The notes under the pieces: generated by a model
The model's input: only the letters and a program-made list of their open reading frames with translations
Told to the model about the DNA's origin: nothing
Database searches by the model: none
Translations under genes and position numbers: made by a program
In this document: one piece after another, positions 25,078-33,453 of the stretch
Layout of the letters: every line of letters starts with the position of its first letter
Numbering within the stretch: the stretch's first letter is position 1
Assembly: GCA_900314825.1 (NCBI GenBank)
Contig: OMWS01000004.1
Coordinates: 1-64,000, forward strand
Length of the DNA: 64,000 nucleotides
Reading direction: 5' to 3'
DNA from: an uncultured Veillonellaceae bacterium
GTDB taxonomy: Bacteria > Bacillota > Negativicutes > Selenomonadales > Selenomonadaceae

Positions 25078-25319
25078 TGGATATCCTCTTCTGTCAGGCA
25101 TTCCTCGACGGGCGTTGCCATGCCGTCGAGGATTTTCTTTTCCATGCCTGGGACAGCACAGAGCTCCATCGTCGCCATGAGGTCGTGATAATCTTCTTCG
25201 CTGATCAGCACGGCATTTCCTGTTTTGCCGGTGATGCAGACCGGCTCGTTGTATTTTACGGTCTGCTCGATGGTGCTGAAGAGATTCTGGCGGAATTTCG
25301 TTGCGTTCATGACAGTCAT
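25071..25319 (-). CDS. yefM: YefM/Phd family antitoxin
   Basis: An 82-residue DNA-binding antitoxin, starting MTVMNATKFRQNLFSTIEQT, with the family's NAVLISEEDYHDLMATMEL segment and an acidic C-terminal tail that would neutralise YoeB. It is the first gene of the pair, with GGAGATGATTCCC before the start. A promoter and a GTAC palindrome overlap directly upstream, as expected for autorepression. Confidence 0.88.
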   Translation of the reverse strand: MTVMNATKFRQNLFSTIEQTVKYNEPVCITGKTGNAVLISEEDYHDLMATMELCAVPGMEKKILDGMATPVEECLTEEDIQW

Positions 25320-25338
25320 AGGGAATCATCTCCTCTTT

Positions 25339-25373
25339 ATGTACATTATAACGTACGCCAAAATGGCTGTAAA
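25339..25373 (-). promoter_or_regulatory. Promoter and likely operator of yefM-yoeB
   Basis: Read on the minus strand, TTTACA (25373-25368) and TATAAT (25350-25345) are spaced by 17 bases. The -10 region overlaps GTACATTATAACGTAC, with two GTAC half-sites; TGTACA-type palindromes are known YefM-YoeB operators. Confidence 0.6.
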
Positions 25374-25455
25374 CACTAAAATCGTACGCGCCTAGCAAAA
25401 CGTCGAATTTTTGCGTCGGGGTACGTCGCGCTATTATAGGCACTTGCGTTTTGTT

Positions 25456-25542
25456 TTATCGTGTCAAGCAGAACACAGCATAGAGCGGCAAGCCGCCGAT
25501 GGCGAGATAGAGATGATAGAGATCGAGCGCCTTTTGATTCAT
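25456..25542 (-). pseudogene. Possible remnant of a DUF4143-type AAA ATPase
   Basis: A 28-codon frame reads MNQKALDLYHLYLAIGGLPL before a different tail. The KALDLY-YL-GGLP pattern resembles the segment following the ATPase domain in DUF4143 ATPases. The fragment is short and the match is from memory. Nothing else is seen between it and the TPR gene at 25737. Confidence 0.25.
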
Positions 25543-25736
25543 ACACTTATTTTACTATAAAAGTGTCATAGAAAGAACATTTTCATCGTATCGTTCTTCC
25601 ATGGAGAGGGACGGAGATGTGGCGGACGGTCTTGGTTGCATTTTCCCGTGACTGCGAAATAGGGGCAGGAAAAAGGCGGGGACGTGTCGAATAAAAAATA
25701 AAATATAAGTTCAAAAACGACGTGCAGGAGATGAAA

Positions 25737-26978
25737 ATGGAAAAACTCATGAAGCGCTTGTGTGTGAAGGCAACGATTCCTATCATGTGCGCGTTGCTGC
25801 CGGTCTCCGCCGTGTATGCGGAGGCGCCAGCGCAGATGCAGACCGTCGTAGCGGATGGCAGCTATGAGATGAGCTTGGACGAAAGCCTCGGCGAGTCCCT
25901 GAAGACAGCAAAGATCCGTGCGCGGCTCGAGGCATTGCGCGCGGCGTCGGAGCAGGCGGGCGTCTACATCGCGGCGCAGAGCGTCGTGCAGGATGGCGTG
26001 CTGACGCAGGATGACGTGCGACTGCTGTCGAGCACCGTCCTGCGCGTGCAGGAGGAGACGTACACGACGAAGGCCGTGGGCGGCAAGAGCCTCCGCGTCA
26101 CTTGCCGCATCCGCGCCGACGTCACGGCGACGGACATCGACCGCGCACTCATCGAGCGTGACAAGGACGCGCAGCGCTGGCGCCTGCTCGCCGAGCAGAA
26201 CCGCGCGCTTGCAAAAGAGCTCGCGCGCGTGCAGCAGGAAAATGCCGAGATCCGCGCGGCCTACGCGCAGGCGCAGACGCCGGAGGAGCGCAAGCGCCTC
26301 GCAGAGCAGGCGCTCCAGAACCAGCAGGCCGTGGAAGCGCTCGATTTCGTCACGCGCGGCAACGCCTATCTCGACCTCGAAGAATACGACGAGGCCGTCG
26401 CCGCCTACAGCGAGGCCATCCGCCTCAATCCCGATCTCCTGATCGCCTACAACAACCGCGGCGTCGCGTACCTCTCGAATCCGTGGGATTTCCTGATAGA
26501 CCAGGCCATCGAAGATTTCAGTATCGTCCTGCGGAAAGCCCCGGACGCCATCGAAACGCTCAAGAGCCGCGCGTTCGCCTATTTGAAGCGCGGCTCTGAG
26601 GTGGTCGGAGGTTCCTCTGCCATCTGGGATTTTGACGAAGTGATCCGCCTCCGCCCGGGCGATGCCTCAGCCTACAATGGGCGCGGTTACGTCTATGCGG
26701 CCATCGGGCGGACGCAGCAGGCGCTCGCCGATTACACGAAAGCCATCGAGCTCGCGCCGGAAACCGTCACGTATTACATCAACCGCGCACAGCTTTATTA
26801 CGAGCTCGGCGACTATGCGGCCTCATATCAGGATGCAAAGCAGGCGAAGACGTTGCTTGGCCCCGTGAAATGGCGGCGTTTCAAGAATCAGGACGCCGAA
26901 TACATGAGGCGGGAGAACCAGCAGATCGGCATCGACCGGCTGCTGAACGACCTTGACCGCCTGCATGGGTACCGCTGA
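25737..26978 (+). CDS. Exported TPR protein with a FlgT/LPP20-like N-domain
   Basis: A 413-residue protein. A signal peptide (to about residue 28, ending VYA) is followed by a domain (about 35-140) of the kind VVADGSYEMSLDESLGESLK then GVYIAAQSVVQDGVLTQDDV, recalling LPP20/FlgT N-terminal domains. A coiled-coil region with RALAKELARVQQENAEIRAA (about 145-200) leads to about five TPR repeats (AIRLNPDLLIAYNNRGVAY). The ATG at 25737 is chosen by CAGGAG 7 bases upstream. It is a paralogue of the next gene. Localisation to the periplasm is inferred; function is unknown. Confidence 0.8.
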   Translation: MEKLMKRLCVKATIPIMCALLPVSAVYAEAPAQMQTVVADGSYEMSLDESLGESLKTAKIRARLEALRAASEQAGVYIAAQSVVQDGVLTQDDVRLLSSTVLRVQEETYTTKAVGGKSLRVTCRIRADVTATDIDRALIERDKDAQRWRLLAEQNRALAKELARVQQENAEIRAAYAQAQTPEERKRLAEQALQNQQAVEALDFVTRGNAYLDLEEYDEAVAAYSEAIRLNPDLLIAYNNRGVAYLSNPWDFLIDQAIEDFSIVLRKAPDAIETLKSRAFAYLKRGSEVVGGSSAIWDFDEVIRLRPGDASAYNGRGYVYAAIGRTQQALADYTKAIELAPETVTYYINRAQLYYELGDYAASYQDAKQAKTLLGPVKWRRFKNQDAEYMRRENQQIGIDRLLNDLDRLHGYR

Positions 26979-27006
26979 ATCCAACGCTTCAGAGGAGGAA
27001 TCTGTC

Positions 27007-28320
27007 ATGACCACCCGCAACCATTCATCGGAAAAACGCCGCCGGCTCGTGACCCGCAGCCTCGCGCTCGTCGTGCTGCTCGGCCTCGGCGGGGGCTTGC
27101 TCGCGCCCTCCGTCTGGCAGCCGCCTGTCGCTTTTGCCGCGCAGGCGGCGACGGAGACCGTCGAGGCCGACGGCAGCTACATCATGGGCGACAATGGCGC
27201 GGAATCGCTCGACACGGCGAAAGCGCTCGCGCGCGAGGACGCCGTGCGCCGTGCCGCCGACCAGGCGGGCATCTACGTCGAATCGTATGCGGAGGTGCAG
27301 GACGGCACGCTGACGCAGGACGACATTTTCACCGTCGTCAGCAACGTCCTCAGCGTCGAGGAGGAGACGTATGCGCTCGACGACATGCAGGCGCAGGGCG
27401 TCAAAGTCCTCTGCCACATCCGCGCGACAGTCCGCGCCGTCGACATCGAGCAGGCACTCCACACGCGGCGCACCGATCCAGCCGCCTGGGCCGCCATGCA
27501 GGCAAAGAACGAGACGCTTCGTACGCAGACCGCGCAGGCGAAAGAAGAAAACGCCGCGCTCAAGACGCGCGAATATCAGGAGGACACCGAGACATGGATG
27601 ACCGGAGAACAGGCGCAGATGTACGGCGGCTCCGCGTACGATGAAGAGGAGATGGCCGCCTACGGCATGCCGCGTATGGAAGAGCTCAAGGCGAACATCG
27701 AAGCGCAGACCGCTGCCATCCAGCAAGACCCCGGGAACGCGGCCGCCTACGCCGAGCGCGGCCGCAGCTACCAGCAGGCGATGAAGAACACGGAAGCCGT
27801 CTGGGACTTCACGGAAGCCATCCGGCTCGATCCGCAGAACGCCCAGTATCATCTCGACCGGGAAACGGCCTACACGAATCTCCGAAAATATGCAGAAGCC
27901 ATCGCTGATTGCAATGCGGCCATCCGCTTGGAGCCGACGAACCTGCGCGCCCATGTATCGCGCGGATGGCTCTATGCGATGGTCGGGCGCACGGAAGACA
28001 GCATGCGCGACTATGAATACATCCTCGCGACGGAACCGGAGGACGCGACTGGCTACCGCTACCGTCCGGAAGTTTATATGCAGCTCCAGCGCTATCAAGA
28101 GGGCGTCGCCGACTGTACGAAAGCCATCGAACGCGACCCGACGAACGTCTGGGAATACCAATGGCGCGCGCAATTCTACCTTTCGCTGCAAAATTACGCT
28201 GCCGCGAAAGCCGACGGTCTGAAGCTCAACGAACTCCAGCCCGGCTACGGCAACAACATCCTGCAAGCCGTGGAAACTATGGAAAACGCGCAAACATATT
28301 ACGGGACGGGATTCCATTGA
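27007..28320 (+). CDS. Exported TPR protein, paralogue of the preceding gene
   Basis: A 437-residue protein with the same design: basic N-terminus and signal peptide ending near AFA, an N-domain (ETVEADGSYIMGDNGAESLD, GIYVESYAEVQDGTLTQDD), a short coiled coil (ETLRTQTAQAKEENAALKTR) and about five TPRs. It starts 28 bases after the first paralogue with a strong GAGGAGG site, so both are in one transcript. The two share domain order but have diverged throughout, which suggests an old tandem duplication. A strong terminator follows. Confidence 0.8.
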   Translation: MTTRNHSSEKRRRLVTRSLALVVLLGLGGGLLAPSVWQPPVAFAAQAATETVEADGSYIMGDNGAESLDTAKALAREDAVRRAADQAGIYVESYAEVQDGTLTQDDIFTVVSNVLSVEEETYALDDMQAQGVKVLCHIRATVRAVDIEQALHTRRTDPAAWAAMQAKNETLRTQTAQAKEENAALKTREYQEDTETWMTGEQAQMYGGSAYDEEEMAAYGMPRMEELKANIEAQTAAIQQDPGNAAAYAERGRSYQQAMKNTEAVWDFTEAIRLDPQNAQYHLDRETAYTNLRKYAEAIADCNAAIRLEPTNLRAHVSRGWLYAMVGRTEDSMRDYEYILATEPEDATGYRYRPEVYMQLQRYQEGVADCTKAIERDPTNVWEYQWRAQFYLSLQNYAAAKADGLKLNELQPGYGNNILQAVETMENAQTYYGTGFH

Positions 28321-28357
28321 GCAAGCGCCCGTGGCACCCTCTGCATGCATGACAAAA

Positions 28358-28405
28358 AATCCGGCGGAAATGGATGTGCGTTCCATTTCCGCCGGATTCT
28401 TTTTT
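28358..28405 (+). terminator. Bidirectional terminator between the TPR genes and the minus-strand operon
   Basis: AATCCGGCGGAAATGGA pairs exactly (17 bp) with TCCATTTCCGCCGGATT around a 7-base loop. T-runs lie on both strands, so it ends both convergent transcripts. Confidence 0.92.
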
Positions 28406-28427
28406 CGGGGGATGCGCCAGCGCGCAG

Positions 28428-29033
28428 TCACTCCGTCTTCTCGTGCGCGCCGTCCGCATCCTGCCCGGCAGCGGGCAAGGGCAGGTCGCTGCGATGGATG
28501 TAGCCGCGGCTCGGGTGGCGGCGGTCGTTGTCGTAAGTATTCGGGTACTCGATGTGCGCAAATACGGCACCGTACGCGTTTGTTTCATCATAGAGGTAAC
28601 GGATTTTCGTACCTGCGGGCAACTTAGCGATGGGATTGAATACTGGAGGCCGCGTAGACCCGTAGACGGTCGTTTCCTGCGCGAGGCAAAGGTCGATATC
28701 CTGGCGAACGATTTCCGGATACGGGACGGACGCCGTCGAGCGCTGCGTCACGACACGCGGCAGATCGTCCTTGACGAGCTTCGGCATGTCCGTGCACTTC
28801 ACATAGCCGCGCAGGCCCCCGATGTCCTCGACTTCCAGCCAATCCCCCTCGATTTTGACACCCTGTCGGAGCCATACCTTCGGGAAATGGGAATTGAACG
28901 TGAAATACGGCTTGCCCGGTCCGGTGTAGAGCCGGACGGTATCCGTCGCCGCCGCCTCGCTGGCCGCAGCGGCAAACAAGACGAACAGCGCCAGCAGCGC
29001 GCACGCGAGCGGACGAAAAACTTTTGCTGTCAT
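28428..29033 (-). CDS. Exported SH3-like domain protein
   Basis: A 201-residue protein with a signal peptide (ending EAAA near residue 29) and a bacterial SH3-like region at residues 30-90 (DTVRLYTGPGKPYFTF, GDWLEVEDIGGLRGYV). A Tyr-rich second half contains GTKIRYLYDETNAYGAVFAH and ends in a charged tail. SH3b domains commonly bind peptidoglycan or peptides. It is the last gene of an eight-gene minus-strand operon, 15 bases after its neighbour. Confidence 0.72.
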   Translation of the reverse strand: MTAKVFRPLACALLALFVLFAAAASEAAATDTVRLYTGPGKPYFTFNSHFPKVWLRQGVKIEGDWLEVEDIGGLRGYVKCTDMPKLVKDDLPRVVTQRSTASVPYPEIVRQDIDLCLAQETTVYGSTRPPVFNPIAKLPAGTKIRYLYDETNAYGAVFAHIEYPNTYDNDRRHPSRGYIHRSDLPLPAAGQDADGAHEKTE

Positions 29034-29048
29034 GGAAATTGCCTCCTC

Positions 29049-29813
29049 TCAATAAAACACATGCTCGACGCCGAACCATTGCGCGTTGTCGTCCCAGCGG
29101 AAGCGGAACGCGCCGGTGCGGTCATTGCGGTTGTAGTGCTTCTTTTGATATGTATCGAGATATTCAACAACGATGGTATCGCCTTGGCAATACGCGTTTT
29201 CCAGCCAGATATAACGGCGCCGCTGGCGATCCGTGCCGTAGTATCCGGGCAGGATTTCGCTCGTGTCAAAATATTTCACGAACGTGCCGTTGCTCTGGTA
29301 GCCCATGAGGACGTACGTTTCGAGGCCGGCGACGCAGCCCGTGTATTTCAGGAGATACAACACGCGGTGGTCATTCGTCGGAATGCGGAAAATGGTGCAG
29401 CTGTCTCCTTCGTCCATGCCTTTGGCTTTCGTTTTCGTTTGATTCTTGTCGCTGAAGACGCAACAGCTGTCAAAAGCGGTTGCGGATGTCATGCGGGCCT
29501 TTCCCCGGCATTTTGCGGGATCCCAGTCATAGTAGAAATACAGCGGCGCGGCTTCGTCGCCGAATTGCGCGACACCTTTTTTATAGAGCGTATCGCCTTG
29601 GAATGTCGTGTCATCATGGCCTTGCCAGGAAATGTGGAACAGAGAACCGTTGTTCCAATTCGCGCCGTCGATGGTCAGGCCGCCGGGCGGCGTTCCACCG
29701 ACCAATCCGATTTCCACCGGCTGCGAGAAGGTCATGGCGAGGGCATCGGACGCGGTCAGCAGCAGGGTGAGCGTCAGGATGCTGAGGATGCGGCAGAGGG
29801 GATTCGCTTTCAT
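29049..29813 (-). CDS. Exported protein of unknown family (mosaic pair A)
   Basis: A 254-residue protein with signal peptide MKANPLCRILSILTLTLLLT ending near ALA. The mature start MTFSQPVEIG and the end FRFRWDDNAQWFGVEHVFY are almost the same as in the protein at 32316-33008, whereas the middle is different. A conserved YFDTSEI-YYGTDRQRRRY segment is shared in weaker form. Several Cys suggest disulfides. I do not recognise a family. The ATG at 29811-29813 follows AAAGGAGG. Confidence 0.65.
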   Translation of the reverse strand: MKANPLCRILSILTLTLLLTASDALAMTFSQPVEIGLVGGTPPGGLTIDGANWNNGSLFHISWQGHDDTTFQGDTLYKKGVAQFGDEAAPLYFYYDWDPAKCRGKARMTSATAFDSCCVFSDKNQTKTKAKGMDEGDSCTIFRIPTNDHRVLYLLKYTGCVAGLETYVLMGYQSNGTFVKYFDTSEILPGYYGTDRQRRRYIWLENAYCQGDTIVVEYLDTYQKKHYNRNDRTGAFRFRWDDNAQWFGVEHVFY

Positions 29814-29854
29814 GGGAAGGCCTCCTTTTGCGTTGCACGATGCAGAGCGTGCGT

Positions 29855-31714
29855 TCATTGGATGCGCTGGACGCGGAATTTCCAAGGATGCTCGCCGCTC
29901 AAGACGCCGTTTTCCAGCGTCCCCTTGAGATGGGCATAGAGGTAGTTGCTGGGATGCTGGATCCATTTCCAGCCCTTCAGGACATACAGGTTGAGATCGG
30001 TGTTGTAGCTGACTTTCATGAGGTATTTGCCGATGAGGGAATTCGAGCGGCCCGGCAGGTTGTAAAAATCGAACAGCGCCCAGTATTTCCCGTCTTCCTG
30101 GTAGACGGTCAGCGTGAGGCCGGTCTCGCCCTGGGTGGGGAAATAGGAGCCTTGGTACGTGCCGACGAGCTCGTGGAGTTTCTGCTCGATGAGCTGCTGG
30201 CGTTCCGCCTCGCGTTCACTGCGGGTTTTGGCAGGCTGCGGGCGTACCGGCTTCGTCGTGGTCGAATCTGTGCGCGTCGTATCGGGGACGGTGATCGTCG
30301 GCGGTGTCGCCGGGCGGACCGGCGCGTCTGCGGGACGATCTTCCTCCGGCGTCGCGACGTTCGTCAGGTGGTATCCGTTTTTCTCAAGCAAATCAACGAG
30401 GATTTCCGTATCCCGGTCGTTGAGCGGCATCACGCAGCGTGCGAGATCCGGCACCATGTCAAAGAGGAACTTGTGATCGCTGTAAATCTTGAATTCCGTG
30501 CCGTTATGGATGATGAGGTTCGAATACGCCTTGAGGTTCTTGTCGAAAAAGATGTAGTAGCCATAGGGATTTTCGGAGAAATCCTCGGCGTAATGCAAGA
30601 ACATCTCATAGCGGCGATCCTTTGGAAGTTCCGGGTACAGGCGCTTGATGTATGCATCATCCCGATGCGAGAAGAGATCGCTGGAATCGCGATAAAGGAT
30701 TTCGGCGAGCGTCAACGTCTGCCCAGCACGGTAGAATTCGAACGGCGAAGCCGTGCGGATGACGATCTTCCGTTCGCCGTCACACGTGAGCAGGCTGACC
30801 TTGTAAAACACGCTCTTGTTCGCGCCTTCGATGAAGCTCGAGATGCCGCCGAGCAGCGTGTCGACCGTGGAAAACCCCTTCATGAGCCGCGTGTTCGTAA
30901 AGTTCATGTTCTGCATGCGGCGCGTCCGCGCATTGTAAAGCCGAAAATCCTGGGAGCCGCCCGAAGCACGCAGGACGTCGTCGTTGAGCCCGTTTGCCGC
31001 GATCATGTTCGTGAGCCCGGCGAGAATGTCAATTTCAAAATGCGTGAGCCCTTGCTCGCTCATGACCTTCCACTGTTTGCCGACGGCGTGCTTGACCGGC
31101 ATGTCCGTCGTGCTGTAGTAATCATGCCCTTGATAGCGTACGATGGCGTTCGTCTGTTTGACGCCGGGAAAGTTGCGGAGCGGATTGTCATACGACAACA
31201 GGTCGTCGAGCGGAGAATATCCGCGCCAGCGGCCGTTTTCGTCCGCGACTTCGATCTGCGCATAGTTCACATGCCCTTGTTCTTCAAAACAGAGCAGGCG
31301 GACGGTCGTTCCTGCCGGCACCGTTTCGATCACAGCTTTCGGCGATGCAGGCGAGCGGGTGACTGTCGCATCGTCAAACAGCTGTATGGTGCCGAGGATG
31401 CGCTTCATTTGCGGATATGGCGTGACGTTTTGCGACAGCGTATCCACGACGCGCGGCACGCGGTCTGTGATGAGCGCGGGCACTGCAGCTGCCGTAACGT
31501 AGCCGCGTATGCCGTTCGCCTCGACTTCCACCCAGCTGCCCTCGACCTTCACGGCTTTTGGGATGCAACTCGTGTCCAGCGTCCCCATCGCGTCATACTC
31601 CGTGCCGGGACCGGCATAGACATCGACCATCGCCGCCGCAGCAGGCGAGGCCGTGCCGAGGCAGAGCGAGAGGAGCAAGGTGCCCGCGAGTGCTCGGGCG
31701 CGTTTCGTGATCAT
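29855..31714 (-). CDS. Large exported SH3-like protein of unknown function
   Basis: A 619-residue protein. A signal peptide (to about residue 28) is followed by an SH3b-like domain at 29-80 (MVDVYAGPGTEYDAMGTLD, GSWVEVEANGIRGYV), as in the gene at 28428. A long central region is followed by a Pro/Thr-rich linker with VRPATPPTITVPDTTRTDST, and a C-terminal beta-rich domain beginning about residue 520 (LVGTYQGSYFPTQGETGLTL) that resembles lipocalin-like binding folds. The ATG is preceded by GAAAGGGGG. The family is not recognised beyond the SH3 part. Confidence 0.65.
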   Translation of the reverse strand: MITKRARALAGTLLLSLCLGTASPAAAAMVDVYAGPGTEYDAMGTLDTSCIPKAVKVEGSWVEVEANGIRGYVTAAAVPALITDRVPRVVDTLSQNVTPYPQMKRILGTIQLFDDATVTRSPASPKAVIETVPAGTTVRLLCFEEQGHVNYAQIEVADENGRWRGYSPLDDLLSYDNPLRNFPGVKQTNAIVRYQGHDYYSTTDMPVKHAVGKQWKVMSEQGLTHFEIDILAGLTNMIAANGLNDDVLRASGGSQDFRLYNARTRRMQNMNFTNTRLMKGFSTVDTLLGGISSFIEGANKSVFYKVSLLTCDGERKIVIRTASPFEFYRAGQTLTLAEILYRDSSDLFSHRDDAYIKRLYPELPKDRRYEMFLHYAEDFSENPYGYYIFFDKNLKAYSNLIIHNGTEFKIYSDHKFLFDMVPDLARCVMPLNDRDTEILVDLLEKNGYHLTNVATPEEDRPADAPVRPATPPTITVPDTTRTDSTTTKPVRPQPAKTRSEREAERQQLIEQKLHELVGTYQGSYFPTQGETGLTLTVYQEDGKYWALFDFYNLPGRSNSLIGKYLMKVSYNTDLNLYVLKGWKWIQHPSNYLYAHLKGTLENGVLSGEHPWKFRVQRIQ

Positions 31715-31765
31715 CAGAAATCCCCCTTTCGATTCTCATCCCAGGCGGCATTTTTGTATCAGGCA

Positions 31766-32302
31766 TTAGAGAACCAAACGTTCAACACGGAGTTTTGTGA
31801 TCGTGGTGGATCCCGGGTCCGTCACAGCACACAGGCAATACCGATAATGATGCAGATATTTCCCATTCGCAGACCATTCTTCAGGATCTACGTTTCCTTG
31901 ATAGGAATAAATCGTCGCGGGCGTCACGCCACGTGCGGCTTTTTGCTCGCTGACAGAAGGCTCGCCGTAGAGGGCTTTCATCTGCTGGACGTCCATGCCG
32001 ACATGCAGCCCGGCGGGCGTCTGGAAGCCGTTGTTCCGTGTCACCGAGAGTTCGCGGATGCGTCCTTCCGTCAGTTCGACGGTTGCCCACACGCTGTCGC
32101 CATAAATGAACGTCGTAAAATGCGTGCCTGCGCTTTTGGAGGTCGTCGGCGCTCCGTAAATCTGTTGCATCGTGCGGAATGCCGTGCCCGGCGTGATGCC
32201 GCCCAGCGCGATTTCCGTGAGCGGGATGGTCGCAAAGGCCGTGCCGCTCATCAGGAACAAGCAGATAGCAAAGAGTGTCATGATCCGATGATATCTCTTC
32301 AT
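31766..32302 (-). CDS. Exported protein with two SmpA/BamE-like segments (tentative)
   Basis: A 178-residue protein with a signal peptide (MKRYHRIMTLFAICLFLMSG, ending AFA). Two similar segments, GGITPGTAFRTMQQIYGAPT and GLHVGMDVQQMKALYGEPS, have the G-x-x-MxxxxxxYG-P pattern of short envelope domains of the BamE/SmpA type. The resemblance is structural and weak. A GAGGAGG site supports the ATG at 32302. Confidence 0.6.
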   Translation of the reverse strand: MKRYHRIMTLFAICLFLMSGTAFATIPLTEIALGGITPGTAFRTMQQIYGAPTTSKSAGTHFTTFIYGDSVWATVELTEGRIRELSVTRNNGFQTPAGLHVGMDVQQMKALYGEPSVSEQKAARGVTPATIYSYQGNVDPEEWSANGKYLHHYRYCLCAVTDPGSTTITKLRVERLVL

Positions 32303-32315
32303 GTGGAATGCCTCC

Positions 32316-33008
32316 TCAATAGAGCACATGCTCGACGCTGAACCACTGCGCGTTGTCGTCCCAGTGAAAACGGAATTCGCCGGCATCGACAAAGTTGGAC
32401 ATTCTGTTGCTAGGATTCCGTTTATAAACAACGACAATGCTATCCTTATAGACATACCAACGTGCATAATAGGGGAGCTTTACCCTTTGGCGGATGTCGC
32501 CGAAATATCGCTGGGTGATTTCCCGCGTGTCGAAGTATTTCACCCATCGGCCATCCGAACGACGCCCGAGCAAGTTGCAAGAGTTTCCTTCTCCGCTGAC
32601 CTGCCACTCATATGCCATGTAGAGCGTAAGCGCGGTGTCCGTCTCAATTTTGAAAAAATTGCATCCGAGAGATTTGAACGGGAACGTGTCACGAAGCTCT
32701 TTGCCACCATAGGTGCGTTCCTTTCCACGATAATGGAAATAAATAGCATCTTCGCCCGATCCAAAACGTGAAATGCCGTTCGTGTAAAATAGGGCGTCGG
32801 GACCGCCAATGCCTTTCTTGTTAGATAGTCGCGTGGCATCGGTCGCCGTAGCGTTTACGATATTATATCCATAATCGGCATCGGCATAATCTATGACTTT
32901 GCCGACATCCACCGGTTGCGAGAAGGTCATGGCGAGGGCATCGGACGCGGTCAGCAGCAGGGCGAGCGTCAGGATGCTGAGGATGCGGCAGAGGGGACTT
33001 GCTTTCAT
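32316..33008 (-). CDS. Exported protein of unknown family (mosaic pair B)
   Basis: A 230-residue protein. Its signal sequence MKASPLCRILSILTLALLLT and mature start MTFSQPVDVG differ from the gene at 29049 by only a few residues, and the underlying DNA is nearly identical over about 105 bases including the ribosome site. The ends, FRFHWDDNAQWFSVEHVLY versus its partner, also match. The middle is largely unrelated apart from WVKYFDTREI. This pattern suggests duplication followed by replacement of the centre. Confidence 0.65.
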   Translation of the reverse strand: MKASPLCRILSILTLALLLTASDALAMTFSQPVDVGKVIDYADADYGYNIVNATATDATRLSNKKGIGGPDALFYTNGISRFGSGEDAIYFHYRGKERTYGGKELRDTFPFKSLGCNFFKIETDTALTLYMAYEWQVSGEGNSCNLLGRRSDGRWVKYFDTREITQRYFGDIRQRVKLPYYARWYVYKDSIVVVYKRNPSNRMSNFVDAGEFRFHWDDNAQWFSVEHVLY

Positions 33009-33023
33009 GGGAAGGCCTCCTTT

Positions 33024-33431
33024 TCAGCGGTGTTTGTTTCGTTTCTTTTGATACGGAAAGTCCGTGTGCCCGCTGCCGAGATTGTAGTTCAGGATGCGGT
33101 AGGCAATCGGAGTTTCCTGCGCGTCTACGGGCGACCACGACGTACCGGCGTCATCGATGCCCGGGGCGCAGATCTTGTACCGCCATTGGCGGGCGCGCTC
33201 CTGATATTGGAATTCCAGATGCAGATCGATGGATTCCACGATCCGCTTGTCCTCGATGACATGGTACGTCGCATCGCAGCGGTTCGCCTCCCAATCGCCG
33301 GAGATGGAATCGTCATCGACATAGACGATGCACTCGTCATCCACGTACGCCGGCACCGAAGCCTGCACGGGGCAGGGCAGCGCGGCAAAGAGCACGGCGA
33401 GAAAGAACAAGAAGGGGAGATGTTTTTTCAT
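33024..33431 (-). CDS. Small exported protein, unrecognised
   Basis: A 135-residue protein with a clear signal peptide (MKKHLPFLFFLAVLFAALPC, ending VQA). The mature part starts SVPAYVDDECIVYVDDDSIS, has three Cys and a basic tail KKRNKHR. It resembles short orphan envelope proteins in which a DDD-W-x-N-RCD segment forms a small beta domain. No function can be assigned. Confidence 0.6.
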   Translation of the reverse strand: MKKHLPFLFFLAVLFAALPCPVQASVPAYVDDECIVYVDDDSISGDWEANRCDATYHVIEDKRIVESIDLHLEFQYQERARQWRYKICAPGIDDAGTSWSPVDAQETPIAYRILNYNLGSGHTDFPYQKKRNKHR

Positions 33432-33453
33432 TCCTTAAATTCGGCCTCCTCTT

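Noticed and set aside
29828-32341. An 837-codon plus-strand frame over the minus-strand envelope operon
   Set aside because: It spans several minus-strand genes that have signal peptides and ribosome sites; the translation is Arg-rich and featureless.
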